In this document: one piece after another, positions 42,050 through 51,652 of the stretch | How the letters are laid out: every line of letters begins with the position of its first letter | How positions within the stretch are numbered: the stretch's first letter is position 1 | Assembly: GCF_002214185.1 (NCBI RefSeq) | Contig: NZ_CP022161.1 | Span: 10,609,486-10,673,485 of the forward strand | Reading direction: 5' to 3' | From: Streptomyces capitiformicae | GTDB taxonomy: Bacteria; Actinomycetota; Actinomycetes; Streptomycetales; Streptomycetaceae | Length of the DNA: 64,000 nt | Translations under genes and position numbers: made by a program | The notes under the pieces: generated by a model | What the model was told of the DNA's origin: nothing | Seen by the model: the letters and a program-made list of their open reading frames with translations, nothing else | Database searches by the model: none

Positions 42050-44047
42050 TCAGGTGAGGGTCCACTTCTGGTTGCTCTGGCCGTTGCAGGTCCACAGGAT
42101 CAGCTTGGTGCCGTTGGCCGTTGCCCCGTTCGAGGCGTCCAGGCAGAGTCCTGTCAGGTTGTTGGTGATGGTGCCGTTCGAGTTGACTGTCCATTTCTGG
42201 TTGGTGCCGTTGGTGCAGTCCCAGATGGCGACCTTGGTGCCGTTGGTGCCGCTGGTGGGGACGTCGAGGCACTTGTTGCCGTAGACGACGAGTTCGCCGC
42301 GCGAGGTGTGCTGGAAGGTCTCGTTACGACCGCCGGAGCAGTCCCAGATCTGGGCCTGGGTGCCGTTGACGTAGGTGTTCTTGTCGATGTCCACGCAGCG
42401 GCCCGAGGCGCCGCCGACGAGAGCGGTGCCGTCGGTGCCGGGGATGCCCTGGACACGGAGGGCGTCGATGTCCGGGGCGGTGCTGCCGGAGACCGGGGCG
42501 AACTTCACCGTGTTCGCGCCCTTGGCCAGGTGGGCGAGCACGGACACGGTGCGGTAGGTGGTGGCCGAGCCGGTCGGCGGGAAGGCCATGCGGTAGCTGT
42601 ACTGGCCGTTCACCTGGATGGTGGCCTTACGGGCGGTCGTGCCGCCGTTGGCGTACGTGATGTCGACCAACTTGGTGCCCGCGGAGGCGGCGGTGACGCC
42701 GGTGAACGTGGGCGTGGTGGCGGTGGTGGTGTCCTCGAACGTGGAGCCGGTGGCCTCGGTGCCGGAGACGGTGAGCAGGACCGCGTCGTTGGCGGGGACG
42801 GAGGTGGTGTAGCCGGTGGTGAACGAGCCGACGTCGGTGCGGGTCCAGGCGTTGCGGACGGTGGCGGATGCCGAGGTCAGTCCGAGGTCGGCCCAGCGGA
42901 CGGTGATGTTCGCGGCGGTGCCGGTGCGGTTGAACAGCATCACCGCGCGCTTGCCGGTGCCTGAGAGCACCTTGCCGTAGACCTGCAGGCCACGGGTGTC
43001 CTCGGCAACCTTGACGCCCTGCAGGCCGCGCGGGTCCTGGTCGATGGCGAGGACCTCGGGGTTGGTGAGGATGTCGCGGGTCTCGGTGGTCATCGTGGCC
43101 ACGTTGTTGCCGGCCAGCAGCGGGCCACCGGCGATGGACCACAGGCTCATGTGCAGCCGGTTGCGCTGGGCGGTCATACCGTTCAGGCCGACCATCAGCA
43201 TGTCGGGGTCGTTGTAGTAGCCGGTGTGCTGGGCGGCGGGCTGCAGGGCCTGGTCGAAGTTGCGGTACATCTTCGTCAGGCCCGGCGTCTCCCTGAAGAA
43301 GAGGACGTCGTCACTGGTGCGCCACAGGTCGCCGTAACCCGGCGCCCAGTTCCACGGCAGGCCGGTGCCCCACTCGCAGAACGACAGCACCAGCTTGCGG
43401 CCGGTCACGGCGGACGCGGCCTCGTTGGCGGCGGCGATCTGCTTGTACGTCGCCTCCTGGTTCAACTTCTCCGCGCGGCCGCCGCACCAGTCGATCTTGA
43501 CGTAGTCGAAGCCCCAGCGCTGGAAGGTCTCCAGGTCCTGCTGGTAGTGGCCCTCCATACCGGAACCGGGCGTCGCGGGCCTTGTGGTCGGGAAGTAGTA
43601 GCCGCAGCCGTCCTTGCCCGCATCGGTGTAGATGCCGGCCTTCAGACCCTTGCTGTGGATGTAGTCGGCGATCGCCTTCATGCCGCCCGGCCACAGGTTC
43701 TCGTCGACGACGATGTTGCCGTTCGCGTCGCGCTGCCCCTGCCACCAGCCGTCGTCCAGGTTGACGTACTTGTAGCCGGCGGCGGCCATCCCGGAGGAGA
43801 CCAGGGCGTCGGCCTGCTGCTTGATCACGTTGTGATCGATGCTGCTGAAGAAACTGTTCCAGGACGCCCAGCCCATCGGCGGCGGGGTCACACCGATCTG
43901 GTTGGTGCTGACTGCGGCCGGCTCGGTGGACAGGGGCGCCGATTGCTCCTGGCCGCCGACAGCAGCCAGGCCGACGACGGCGAGGCCGAGGGTGAGGATC
44001 TGGGCCGTGATCCGGCGGGTCCATCTTCGTGCGTTGATGTGCGGCAT
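42050..44047 (-). CDS. Secreted GH27 alpha-galactosidase with CBM13
   Basis: A 665-residue exported enzyme. It has a basic/hydrophobic signal at 1-36, then a GH27 barrel (about 50-330) with PPPMGWASWNSF, the nucleophile Asp186 in DYVKIDWCGG, the acid/base Asp246 in LWRTSDD, and NDPDMLMVG. A C-terminal sandwich follows (about 335-425), then a CBM35/NPCBM-like region (about 430-535), then a ricin-type CBM13 at about 540-665 with three QxW repeats (FQHTSRGE, NQKWTVNSNG, NQKWTLT). It releases galactose from galactomannan-type polymers outside the cell. GGAGAG lies close before the ATG. A LacI-type palindrome lies 27 nt upstream. Confidence 0.92.
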   Translation of the reverse strand: MPHINARRWTRRITAQILTLGLAVVGLAAVGGQEQSAPLSTEPAAVSTNQIGVTPPPMGWASWNSFFSSIDHNVIKQQADALVSSGMAAAGYKYVNLDDGWWQGQRDANGNIVVDENLWPGGMKAIADYIHSKGLKAGIYTDAGKDGCGYYFPTTRPATPGSGMEGHYQQDLETFQRWGFDYVKIDWCGGRAEKLNQEATYKQIAAANEAASAVTGRKLVLSFCEWGTGLPWNWAPGYGDLWRTSDDVLFFRETPGLTKMYRNFDQALQPAAQHTGYYNDPDMLMVGLNGMTAQRNRLHMSLWSIAGGPLLAGNNVATMTTETRDILTNPEVLAIDQDPRGLQGVKVAEDTRGLQVYGKVLSGTGKRAVMLFNRTGTAANITVRWADLGLTSASATVRNAWTRTDVGSFTTGYTTSVPANDAVLLTVSGTEATGSTFEDTTTATTPTFTGVTAASAGTKLVDITYANGGTTARKATIQVNGQYSYRMAFPPTGSATTYRTVSVLAHLAKGANTVKFAPVSGSTAPDIDALRVQGIPGTDGTALVGGASGRCVDIDKNTYVNGTQAQIWDCSGGRNETFQHTSRGELVVYGNKCLDVPTSGTNGTKVAIWDCTNGTNQKWTVNSNGTITNNLTGLCLDASNGATANGTKLILWTCNGQSNQKWTLT

Positions 44048-44073
44048 GCGGCTCTCCGAGCTGTGCAAAGAAA

Positions 44074-44091
44074 CACTTTCCAACGAAAGTG
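44074..44091. promoter_or_regulatory. Palindrome upstream of GH27
   Basis: CACTTTC-CAAC-GAAAGTG, an 18-bp palindrome 27 nt upstream of the GH27 start codon. CTTTC-N4-GAAAG-type elements are typical LacI-family operators before Streptomyces glycosidase genes, so induction by galactosides is likely. Confidence 0.6.
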
Positions 44092-45233
44092 CCCACATCA
44101 CAGCTGTCCGAGGTCGGCACGTCAATACCGCGGCAGCGATTACCTTGGCGGTACGACGGGAACGACCGCTCGAAACCGCCGGTGCTTCCGGCCTCCCCTC
44201 CTGCCCGCCATGTCCTGTCAGCTCGCACCGCCAGTCGGCGACTGCCGCCAGGCAATCACACCAGGGTCGTACGACGAGGTCCGCGGGCTGAGGCGAGCCA
44301 CCATCGTCCACCCGGTGGGCGCCGATCAGCAGGGGTGTACGTCCGGCTGCCGCCTGGACGCTGTCCACGGCCGCCAGCACCTCGCCCGGGGTGCGGCCCA
44401 GACCGTGGACGGTGTCACGGGCGGCTGCCCAGGTGGCCCAGCCCTTGAGAGCGTGCCGGTTGGCCGGTTCCGTGCCGCGCGGCGGCCGGGGGGAGCAGGG
44501 GGAGGAGGGGGGAGGAGGGGGGAGCCGAGGTAGGAGATCCAGGGCTCGCCGAGCGCGGCGTGGATGACGTTCATGTCGCACGGGCGAGCTGGTGCGGCGG
44601 TTGTCGCCGCTCCTCACAAGGCCCGGTGGAGGGCCGATGCTCGACCCGCTCGGGCGTCACCCTCACGCACACGATGGTTCGCGCGGGCCGGTCCTCCGAG
44701 AACGCCGCGCTGATCCAGGCTTGGGAAGCGATGGCGCTTGCGCGGACTGCATGGCTCTGGGCTGCGCGGATGCCTTCTCTCCGGGGTGGTTGTGCGGGTC
44801 GGATCACGCCGCTGTTGACCATGGCTGTTGGCTGTTGGCTGTTCGCCTTACGGGCAGGCACGCTATGGGCACATGTCAGGGGTGCCGAGCCGGGGCACCG
44901 GCCTGACGAAGGCTCAGTTGCGCACCTGCCGGAAGACGTGCGGCGACTGACCTCGACTCAGGGAGTTACGGGAGGCAGACCTTGACAGCCGCTCAGGTGA
45001 CGCGGCGGGCGTCTGACGGTCGGTGAAACAGTTGGCGACGCCCTCTGGAACCCGAGTCGACTGGCGTGCGCGAACTTGTGATTTCTGTCTCTTACTTGTG
45101 AGTCATCTTTCGCCGGTCGTGCGGTTCATGTGACCACTTGTGCGGCGCTGATCATTTCGCGCCTCGTGGTCAAAAACCTCCCCACTACGTCGGCTTGTCC
45201 TTCCGCCGACATACATCACGGAAAGCCCCCCCC
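44092..45233. other. 1.1-kb region without a supported gene
   Basis: A minus-strand frame between about 44150 and 44590 reads PANRHALKGWATWAAARDTV, EVLAAVDSVQAAAGRTPLLI and ADLVVRPWCDCLAAVADWRC, and could be part of a protein, but no family or start is convincing. It contains the G-rich tract at 44488. From 44600 to 45233 nothing is recognised apart from the leader of the carboxypeptidase gene. Confidence 0.35.
44488..44522 (+). other. G-quadruplex-forming tract
   Basis: Four runs of 5-6 guanines (44488-44493, 44498-44502, 44507-44512, 44517-44522) separated by 4-base linkers on the plus strand. This fits the consensus for a stable intramolecular G-quadruplex, stronger than ordinary GC-rich background. 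Confidence 0.75.
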
Positions 45234-46613
45234 ATGAACGACAGAACAGAAGTCGTGCCCCCCACTGCTTTCACCCCCAACGGTCGCCACCGGCACCGCA
45301 AGCCGAAGCAGCTCGGCACGGGCGCCCGCCGAGCCCTGGTGCTCGCCATGGCCGTGCCCGTCGCGTCGGCGGCGCTCGCCGGTCCGTCGGCCTTCGCCGC
45401 CAACGGGAACACCACCGCGACGACCCCCGACACGGCCCCGGACGCGAACGAAGGCCTCGACCCCACCGACCAGGCGATCGCCGCGAACCTCGACATCCGC
45501 GTCAACGACGAGCGCCTGGGCAGCAACGTCAGCGGCGTGGTGCTGGACGCCGAGTCGGACGGCACTGTCTGGGACCACAACGCCGACACCGCGCTGATGC
45601 CGGCGTCCAACACCAAGCTCGCCACCGCGACCGCCGCCCTGACCGTGCTCGGCCCGAACCACCAGTTCAAGACGAAGGTCGTCTACGGCGACGGCACCCT
45701 CACCCTCGTCGGCGGCGGTGACCGGACCCTGACCAGCGCGGACCTCGGCGAAATGGCCAAGGACGCGGTGGCCGGGCTGAAGGCCGCGGGCCTCACCAGC
45801 GTGAAGGTCGCCGTGGACGACAGCCTCTTCCCCGAACCGACCCTGGCTCGCGGCTGGAACGACGGCTACTACCCCGACTCCGTCGCTCCGGTCCGTGCCC
45901 TCGTCGTCGACGGACACGCCGTCAGCGACACCTCGATCGACGCCGGACAGGTCTTCGCCAAGCAACTCGCCGCCGACGGCATCACCGTGGACGGCGAGGT
46001 CACACGCCGGACGGCGGCCATCACCGACGTACCGGTGGCCTGCCACAAGTCCGCCAAGCTGTCGGACATCGTCCGCCACCTGATCAAGGTCAGCGACAAC
46101 AACATCGCCGAGACCCTGCTGCGGATGACCGCGCTGCGCGCCGGGCAGCCCGCCACGTTCGAGGGCGGCACGGCGGTCGTACGCGACGTGCTGAGCCAAC
46201 GGTACGGAGTGTCGCTGGAGAACTTCGAGATGTACGACGGGAGCGGCCTCTCCCGTGACACCCGCATATCGGCCCGGACCCTGGCGGAGATCCTCGACCT
46301 GCTGACGGAGAAGCGCTACGAGCACCTGCTGGGCTCGATCCGCGAGGGTCTCCCGGTCGCGGGCGTGGCCGGCGGCACGCTCGGCCCGGAGTGGGGCCGC
46401 TTCGACGACGAGAACTCGAAGTGTGCCGTCGGCAAGGTGTACGGGAAGACCGGCACCCTCACCGGCGCCATCGCACTGAGCGGCCTGACGCAGGGCAAGG
46501 ACGGCCAGTGGAAGGTCTTCTCCTTCGTGGAGAACGGCTCCACGGCCAAAAACAGCGCCATCAGGGACGCGATGGACGGCCTCGCCGCGACCGTGAACGG
46601 CTGCTGGGCATAA
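45234..46613 (+). CDS. dacB: D-alanyl-D-alanine carboxypeptidase (S13, PBP4 type)
   Basis: A 459-residue exported penicillin-binding protein. A long signal with a basic stretch (RHRHRKPKQLGTGARR) and a hydrophobic core ends near residue 56 (AFAAN). The S13 motifs are all present: SNTK (125-128), SDN (in KVSDNNIAETLLR) and KTGT (in VYGKTGTLTGA). It cleaves the terminal D-Ala of peptidoglycan or acts as an endopeptidase outside the membrane. GGAAAG lies about 9 nt before the ATG. The stop codon lies inside the first copy of a 16-bp tandem repeat, and a strong terminator follows. Confidence 0.93.
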   Translation: MNDRTEVVPPTAFTPNGRHRHRKPKQLGTGARRALVLAMAVPVASAALAGPSAFAANGNTTATTPDTAPDANEGLDPTDQAIAANLDIRVNDERLGSNVSGVVLDAESDGTVWDHNADTALMPASNTKLATATAALTVLGPNHQFKTKVVYGDGTLTLVGGGDRTLTSADLGEMAKDAVAGLKAAGLTSVKVAVDDSLFPEPTLARGWNDGYYPDSVAPVRALVVDGHAVSDTSIDAGQVFAKQLAADGITVDGEVTRRTAAITDVPVACHKSAKLSDIVRHLIKVSDNNIAETLLRMTALRAGQPATFEGGTAVVRDVLSQRYGVSLENFEMYDGSGLSRDTRISARTLAEILDLLTEKRYEHLLGSIREGLPVAGVAGGTLGPEWGRFDDENSKCAVGKVYGKTGTLTGAIALSGLTQGKDGQWKVFSFVENGSTAKNSAIRDAMDGLAATVNGCWA

Positions 46614-46678
46614 CGGCTGCCGGGCATAACGGCTGCTGGGCATAACAGCTGCCGGGCACAACGGCTGCTGGGCCTGAC
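46599..46678. repeat. 16-bp tandem repeat x5
   Basis: Five units of a 16-base sequence (consensus GGCTGCYGGGCATAAC) run from 46599 to 46678; the last two are degenerate. The first copy encodes the last residues and the TAA stop of the carboxypeptidase gene. Confidence 0.9.
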
Positions 46679-46680
46679 GC

Positions 46681-46721
46681 GAACGTGCGCCCCGGGTGCG
46701 GATGCCCCGGGGCGCACGTTC
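46681..46721 (+). terminator. Perfect 16-bp hairpin terminator
   Basis: GAACGTGCGCCCCGGG (46681-46696) pairs perfectly with 46706-46721 around a 9-nt loop, right after the 16-bp repeat array that follows the carboxypeptidase gene. Confidence 0.88.
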
Positions 46722-47378
46722 TGTGTGAAGGCTGTTCCCACCGTGCTGTTTCCGTCGCCTGCTGTCGGCGCGTCAGAAAGCCGGTGCCGGCTGTTGATGC
46801 AGTCCGTGTCCACGCTGTGGCCGTCCCACGCTGATGAGCGTGCCCGAGGACGCCGCCCAGGTCGGCGCCGAGGAGACCTGGGATGCCTGCGAGGGCGCGG
46901 TGACAGCCGGTACGGCACCGCGAGGCTGCGTCGGCTCATCGGCCTGCGGACCGACCGGGGGACGGCTGCTTCCGCCCGGCCGAGGAGCGGCTCCGCCCTG
47001 CCTCCGCTCCAAGGCGCGAGGTCGTCAGGTCGTGAGGTGCTCGGCTTCCGCGTTCGTGGCGGCGGTGCGGTCGACGGCGTCCGGCAAGCCGGGCAAGGGT
47101 GTGTTCTGTGGTCCAACGGTGTCGGCCCGGGCGGCTGTTGTCACGTGCAGCCGGACGTTGCTACGAACACGATCGCCGTCAGCACCTCCCGGCACCATCC
47201 CGGCGTCGGTCACCGCCCTGAGGGCGCGACGGCCCCTTCGGGACCACCCGCTGGGCGACCCGCCCGTCACCGTCGTCGCCCTGCCGGCAACCCCCGAAGC
47301 GGCCCGGTCGGCCACTCCCGCTGACGGTCTGCGTGCCGCAGTTCCTTTGCTTGCGCAGGTTGCGTTCATCAGGGACGG
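46722..47378. other. 650-base region, no gene recognised
   Basis: Open frames exist on both strands, including part of a very long plus-strand frame antisense to the SGNH gene. None has recognisable motifs or a credible start with a ribosome site. It may be decayed coding DNA. Confidence 0.35.
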
Positions 47379-47420
47379 CGGGAGGCATGTGCCCACCCTC
47401 GCGTGGGCACATGCCTCCCG
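47379..47420 (-). terminator. Perfect 18-bp hairpin terminator
   Basis: Arms 47379-47396 and 47403-47420 are perfectly complementary around a 6-nt loop, 19 nt downstream of the minus-strand SGNH hydrolase stop codon. Confidence 0.88.
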
Positions 47421-47439
47421 GTCGTCACGGCCGGGACGC

Positions 47440-48306
47440 CTAACCCTGCCGCAGGACCGCCGCGAAGGTGTTGGCGATCAACGTGTGGCCGGCGGCGTTC
47501 GGGTGGGGGTCCTGCTTGGTGCAGGCCCAGGTGAGCTGGCAGACCGTGGCCACGTTCCTGGGAACCTCGCCGTAACCGGGCGCGCTGACGGGCGTGAAGT
47601 CGTTCGAGCCGAAGGCTCCGGCCACGTCGACGACCTTGAAGCCGGCGCCGGCGTACACCTGCGACAGGGCCGAGTTCTCGGCGTTGACCAGGGAGACCGA
47701 GGCCTTGGCGGTCTCCTGTCCGCTCGGGCCGCGCAGCCACTGCCCCAGGAACGGGTTGTAGTACGTCATGCCCGCGAGCTTGGTGTTCGGGGTCGCCGCC
47801 GCGCGCAGTGCCTGGGTGATCTGGGCGACGTTCTGGGGGATGGTCTGGGTGGCGCGGTTGACGCAGTCCTGGTCGAATGCGCCGGTGGTCTTGCTGACAC
47901 ACTCCAGGATGTCGTTGGCGCCGATGTCGATGGTGACGTAGGCGACCTTGCCCTTGTACTGGGCCATGGCCTTCAGGGCGGCGTCCAGCTGGGACTGGGC
48001 GTTCGGGTAGGAGCAGGTGCCGCCCTTGAGCAGCGATGTGGTGGTCTCGCCGTCGCAGCCGAGGCGGATGTGCTTCAGTCCCGGCTGGTACTGCTTGAGC
48101 TGGGCGTAGAGCTGGTCGGAGTAGGCGGCCTGCGTGTCCTGGTTCACGTCCGGCTGGTAGCCGGCGGCTATCGAGTCGCCGATCGAGATGTAGTAAGTGG
48201 TGTTGTCGCCGCCGCTCCACGGGCAGGCGGCGGCGGCCACGCCGGGCGCGCTCAGCACGACTGCCAGTGCGGCGGCGACGAGTTGTGGTGCCTTGTGCGT
48301 ACGCAT
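47440..48306 (-). CDS. Secreted SGNH/GDSL hydrolase
   Basis: A 288-residue exported esterase/lipase. A signal peptide spans about 1-27 (LVAAALAVVLSAPGVAAA). Block I YISIGDSIAAGYQPD holds the catalytic Ser, block III DIGANDILEC the oxyanion Asn, and block V DPHPNAAGH the Asp/His. Six cysteines suggest disulfides as in Streptomyces exoglycosidase-type SGNH lipases. The ATG at 48306 matches the signal peptide. The reading frame stays open upstream and fuses to an amidohydrolase fragment without a stop. A strong terminator follows. Confidence 0.9.
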   Translation of the reverse strand: MRTHKAPQLVAAALAVVLSAPGVAAAACPWSGGDNTTYYISIGDSIAAGYQPDVNQDTQAAYSDQLYAQLKQYQPGLKHIRLGCDGETTTSLLKGGTCSYPNAQSQLDAALKAMAQYKGKVAYVTIDIGANDILECVSKTTGAFDQDCVNRATQTIPQNVAQITQALRAAATPNTKLAGMTYYNPFLGQWLRGPSGQETAKASVSLVNAENSALSQVYAGAGFKVVDVAGAFGSNDFTPVSAPGYGEVPRNVATVCQLTWACTKQDPHPNAAGHTLIANTFAAVLRQG

Positions 48307-48344
48307 CAGTTGCGTGTGCTCTCTCTTCGGTTCTGTGGGAGGGG

Positions 48345-48810
48345 GGTTGGCGCAGCGGGCCCGGTGGCCTGCCCGGTACACCGCACGGATGTCGGTGACC
48401 GCGCAGACGGCGTCGATCGGGGAGCCGCCGAGCACGGGGAGGTCGGCGTCGGAGCCGGGGCGCAGGACGCCCTTGTGTCCGGCCCGGCCGACCACGTCGG
48501 CTGCCTCGCTGGGCACGGACCGCAGTACGTCGCGGTTCGACATGCCCAACTCGGTGAAAGGGTTCAGGGTGTGGGGGTGGACACCGGAGGTTTGTCGGAG
48601 CCGATGTCGGCGCTGATTCCGGGAACGGTCCGGACGCCCGAGGCGATGATCTCGGCGATGGCGTCCGCCGTGGCTGCTTTGCGCGCGACCACGGCCGGAA
48701 GAGCCTGCATGGTGCCGGGCATCATGCCCACCATGAGGCCGGCGAACGTGCCTCGCCGCACGACCTCGTCCAGCATCCTGGCGTAGGCCTCGATGCCTTC
48801 GGGGGTGAAA
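48345..48810 (-). pseudogene. Amidohydrolase-1 family C-terminal fragment
   Basis: The minus strand reads FTPEGIEAYARMLDEVVRRG, TFAGLMVGMMPGTMQALPAV and IIASGVRTVPGISADIGSDK, then, after a frameshift near 48570, TLNPFTELGMSNRDVLRSVP and VLRPGSDADLPVLGGSPIDA. This is the last 150 residues of an imidazolonepropionase-like amidohydrolase. The metal-binding N-terminus is missing, and the C-terminus runs in frame into the SGNH gene. Confidence 0.75.
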
Positions 48811-49011
48811 CATGTCCTGCCCGTAGCGCCTGCAACGCGCTGGGTATCACTGTTGAACTCCGAGAAACCGCAAGGTGTGGGGTGACAAGCTCAGTCGTTT
48901 CTGGGCGAGATCAACTCTGGCTGTCGCTGCGTGCTTTGGGAACGCGAAATCGCCGATGACGGGCATAGATGGGATCAATACCGCCGCGGAGGTCGGTTTC
49001 CGAGGTTGTGA
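48811..49011. other. Short spacer, nothing recognised
   Basis: About 200 bases between an amidohydrolase remnant and a LysR remnant. No gene, hairpin or repeat stood out. Confidence 0.3.
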
Positions 49012-49690
49012 TCAGTTGTGCGGTGTGTGGGTGGGTACGGTCTGTGCCGTGCTCGCGGCGACGATTCGACCGGCCTCGGCCGCGGTCTTGCGCAACCAGA
49101 GGTGCGCGGGGTCGCCTTCATGCAGGGGGTGCCACCACAGGGAATACACCAACCGCCCTCCGCCGAAGGGCAGTTCGACGACGACCGTGCCGCTGTCGGA
49201 GGGAAACAGGCGGGTGGCGCTTTCGGGGACCACGCCGACCCGGTCGGTTCCGGCGATCAGGTACGGCATGGTGAGGAAGTTCTCGATGGCGACCTCGACC
49301 CGCGGTTCGATGCCGTGGGCGTGCAGCCCGTGCAGGGGCGAGAAGCCGCACGACGGGAGGTAATAGGGCAGTATCCAGGGGCGGGTGGCGAGTTCCTCCG
49401 GAGTCGGCGGCGCGGAGGTGACGGTGTCGTGCGCAATGACGCACACCCAGCGGTCCTCGTACAGATCGATGCCGGGGACGTTCGCCAGCAGGCCCTGCGG
49501 CAGCACCATGCCGTCGACGATGCGCAGATGCTCCTGGGCGCCGCGGACGAGGTGCGGGCTGTTGTGCTGGAACCGCAACTTCACCCCCGGCGCCGCCTCG
49601 TGCACCAGGCCGGTCAGGACGCGCCCGAAGGTGGCGAGCTGGACGTCGGTCACGATGAGATTGAACTCGCGCTCGGCGATGGCGGGGTCG
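49012..49690 (-). pseudogene. LysR-family regulator lacking its DNA-binding domain
   Basis: The substrate-binding domain of a LysR/NodD-like regulator: PAIAEREFNLIVTDVQLATF, VHEAAPGVKLRFQHNSPHLV, LYEDRWVCVIAHDTV, IEPRVEVAIENFLTMPYLIA and GVVPESATRLF. NodD-like and aromatic-response regulators share this pattern. About 110 N-terminal residues, including the helix-turn-helix, are gone, and at about 49693 the sequence switches to an opposite-strand fragment. Second headless LysR in the window. Confidence 0.8.
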
Positions 49691-49699
49691 CGGGGCGGA

Positions 49700-49827
49700 G
49701 GCGATCCCGGACCGGTGGAAGGAGCCGCTGGAGGACACCGTACGCAGCGCCGTGTTCGGCTTCGACGGGGTGCACATCAGCGAACTGGCGGAGCGGACGG
49801 TGCGGTTGGTGGGGGCAGAGGGCTGAG
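49700..49827 (+). pseudogene. Unidentified C-terminal fragment
   Basis: The plus strand reads RWKEPLEDTVRSAVFGFDGV then HISELAERTVRLVGAEG and a stop. It looks like a real protein C-terminus joined back-to-back with the LysR fragment. The family is not recognised. Confidence 0.35.
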
Positions 49828-49867
49828 AGGGCGCCTTCTTTCGTTGTTTCATCCCGGATTGCCGGAT

Positions 49868-51651
49868 TGGGGCGGTTCAACTTCGCTGTCCAAGGACAAC
49901 TGCCGTTCCGAGTCATTTAAGGTACGGGGCAAGCACGGCGTCGTGATCCGCGACAGCAGTCCCGGCTACCGCATGGACGTCGTGGCGGTTATCCAGGAAT
50001 TGGGCTACTACACCGAATTGTTCTCCACCGGCGGCTACGTGCCGGGCTTCCGTCCATGGGGGCGACGCACGGCGTACTCGGTTGCCGGGATGGTCTGTAG
50101 GACGGGCAACACAACGCCGCCGCTGAGCAACGACGTGTTCCAGCCGCTCGTGGCGGCGGCCCTGTACGTGGTGGAGGTGCTGGCGCTGCACGTCGTGGAA
50201 CTCCAGCAACAGCTGCGGGGGATGACGCCGAACCGGCCGGGCCGCAACAGCGGGCGTCCGAGCTGGAAGGTCGAGGTCGTCCGGGCCGTCGACCGCCGCA
50301 TCCGGGAGGGCGACCCGTTCGATGTCGCCCTCGATCACGTCGTAGCCGAGCGGCTGGCGGACGGCTGGGATCCGGACGATCCGCTGCTGCGGGTGAACCT
50401 GATCTCCCTCGCCCACGAGACCGGACGGCATGCCTTCCACTACACGTGACTGCCCACACTGCGCGGCCACCTGGAGAAGGCCGTCAGGGAAGTCGGCCTG
50501 TCCAAACGCTGGGGCCGGACGGCCACCCTGGTCGAACGCGCGGACGGACGGGGCAGTGTCCCCTGGACTTTGCCGATGAACACCACCGAGGCCCGACTGC
50601 AGCTCTCCCGGGCCCGCACAGCCTGCCTCATCGCGCTCGCCGCACTGACCGGAATGCGCAAGAGCGAACTGGCCGAGCTGACCCACGACTGCCGCCTGCC
50701 TCCCGAACAGCTCGGCGAGGGCCGCGTCCGCTACCGCCTGAAGGGCAAGGTCATCAAGGGCCGGAAGCTGGGTGGTGAACACGATCAGTGGGTGACCATC
50801 AAGCAGGCGTACGACACCGCCGGCGTAGCCGCCTCGCTCGCCGATCCGGTGAAGAACGACGGTCACCTGTTCAAGTCGCTCTCCTTCTTCACCCCGTACG
50901 AATGGTTCCTGATTTGGGTCAATGGCCCAGACGGCCGTCGCCTTGGGCTGGCTCCGATCCCCGAGGTTCCGGTCAGTCTGCGGATGCTTCGCAGAACCCT
51001 GGCGGTGGAAATGGCGCACCGGCCCGGTGGTCTGCTGGCCGCCAAGATCCATCTCAAGCACATCTCGGTGGTCACCACCGAGGGCTACGCGGACCGCCCC
51101 GGTGGGCCCAGTCGGTGCTGATGGCCGAGTTCGGCCAATAGGAGCGCGAGCATACGATGCGCGTCGCCCTCGACGCATTCCAGGACTACCAGAACGGCAT
51201 CCGGCCTGCCGGGCCCGGCGCCAGTGACCTCCTGGACTTCTTCGCCTTCGTCGACGAACAGCTGGACTCGTCCGGGGCGCCGAACATCAAGCGCAGCGAC
51301 CAGGAGGTGACAAACCTGCTCGCCAAGCGGGCAAAAGCTCTGCACCCTGGGTCGGCGAACTACTGCTGGTTCCTCGATCCCTCCAAGGCGCTGTGCCTCA
51401 AGCTCGCCGGGGCCCACGCCCGTGGGGCGACGGAACCCCTGATCGGGATGTGTGACTCGGCGCGGTGTCCTCAAGCCACCCACCATGCCAGGCACCGCCC
51501 GGTGTGGGCAGCCAGCGCGGAAAGCAAGAAGGTCTTCATCGCCACAATCGGGCGCGCGCAGCGGACGGAGAAGGCCCGATTGTGCGCTGAACTCGCCCGC
51601 GATGAAGAGGCGTTGTCCGAGATTGACGTCAACTCCGGAACCGGTGCATGA
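49868..51651 (+). pseudogene. Tn554-like tyrosine recombinase, degenerate
   Basis: One large integrase reconstructed across two frames: KHGVVIRDSSPGYRMDVVAV, VFQPLVAAALYVVEVLALHV; an in-frame TGA at 50447-50449; then ARTACLIALAALTGMRKSEL (first catalytic Arg), LRRTLAVEMA and HISVVTTEGYADRPGG (C-terminal Tyr region). A frameshift near 51098 and a TAG at 51139-51141 precede the zinc-finger-like tail MCDSARCPQATHH. The two stops and one frameshift make it inactive. The layout of a long recombinase followed by a small coiled-coil protein matches recombinase-trio elements. Confidence 0.7.
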
Positions 51652-51652
51652 C

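Noticed and set aside
46834..48786. Very long plus-strand open frame (650 codons)
   Set aside because: It is antisense to the SGNH hydrolase and amidohydrolase remnant, which carry real motifs; the long frame is a by-product of high GC third positions and has no recognisable domain.
51157..51651. Separate gene for a 164-residue protein
   Set aside because: Its frame continues, across a TAG, from the end of the recombinase, and its Cys-rich MCDSARCPQATHH segment fits the recombinase C-terminus, so it was merged into that pseudogene.
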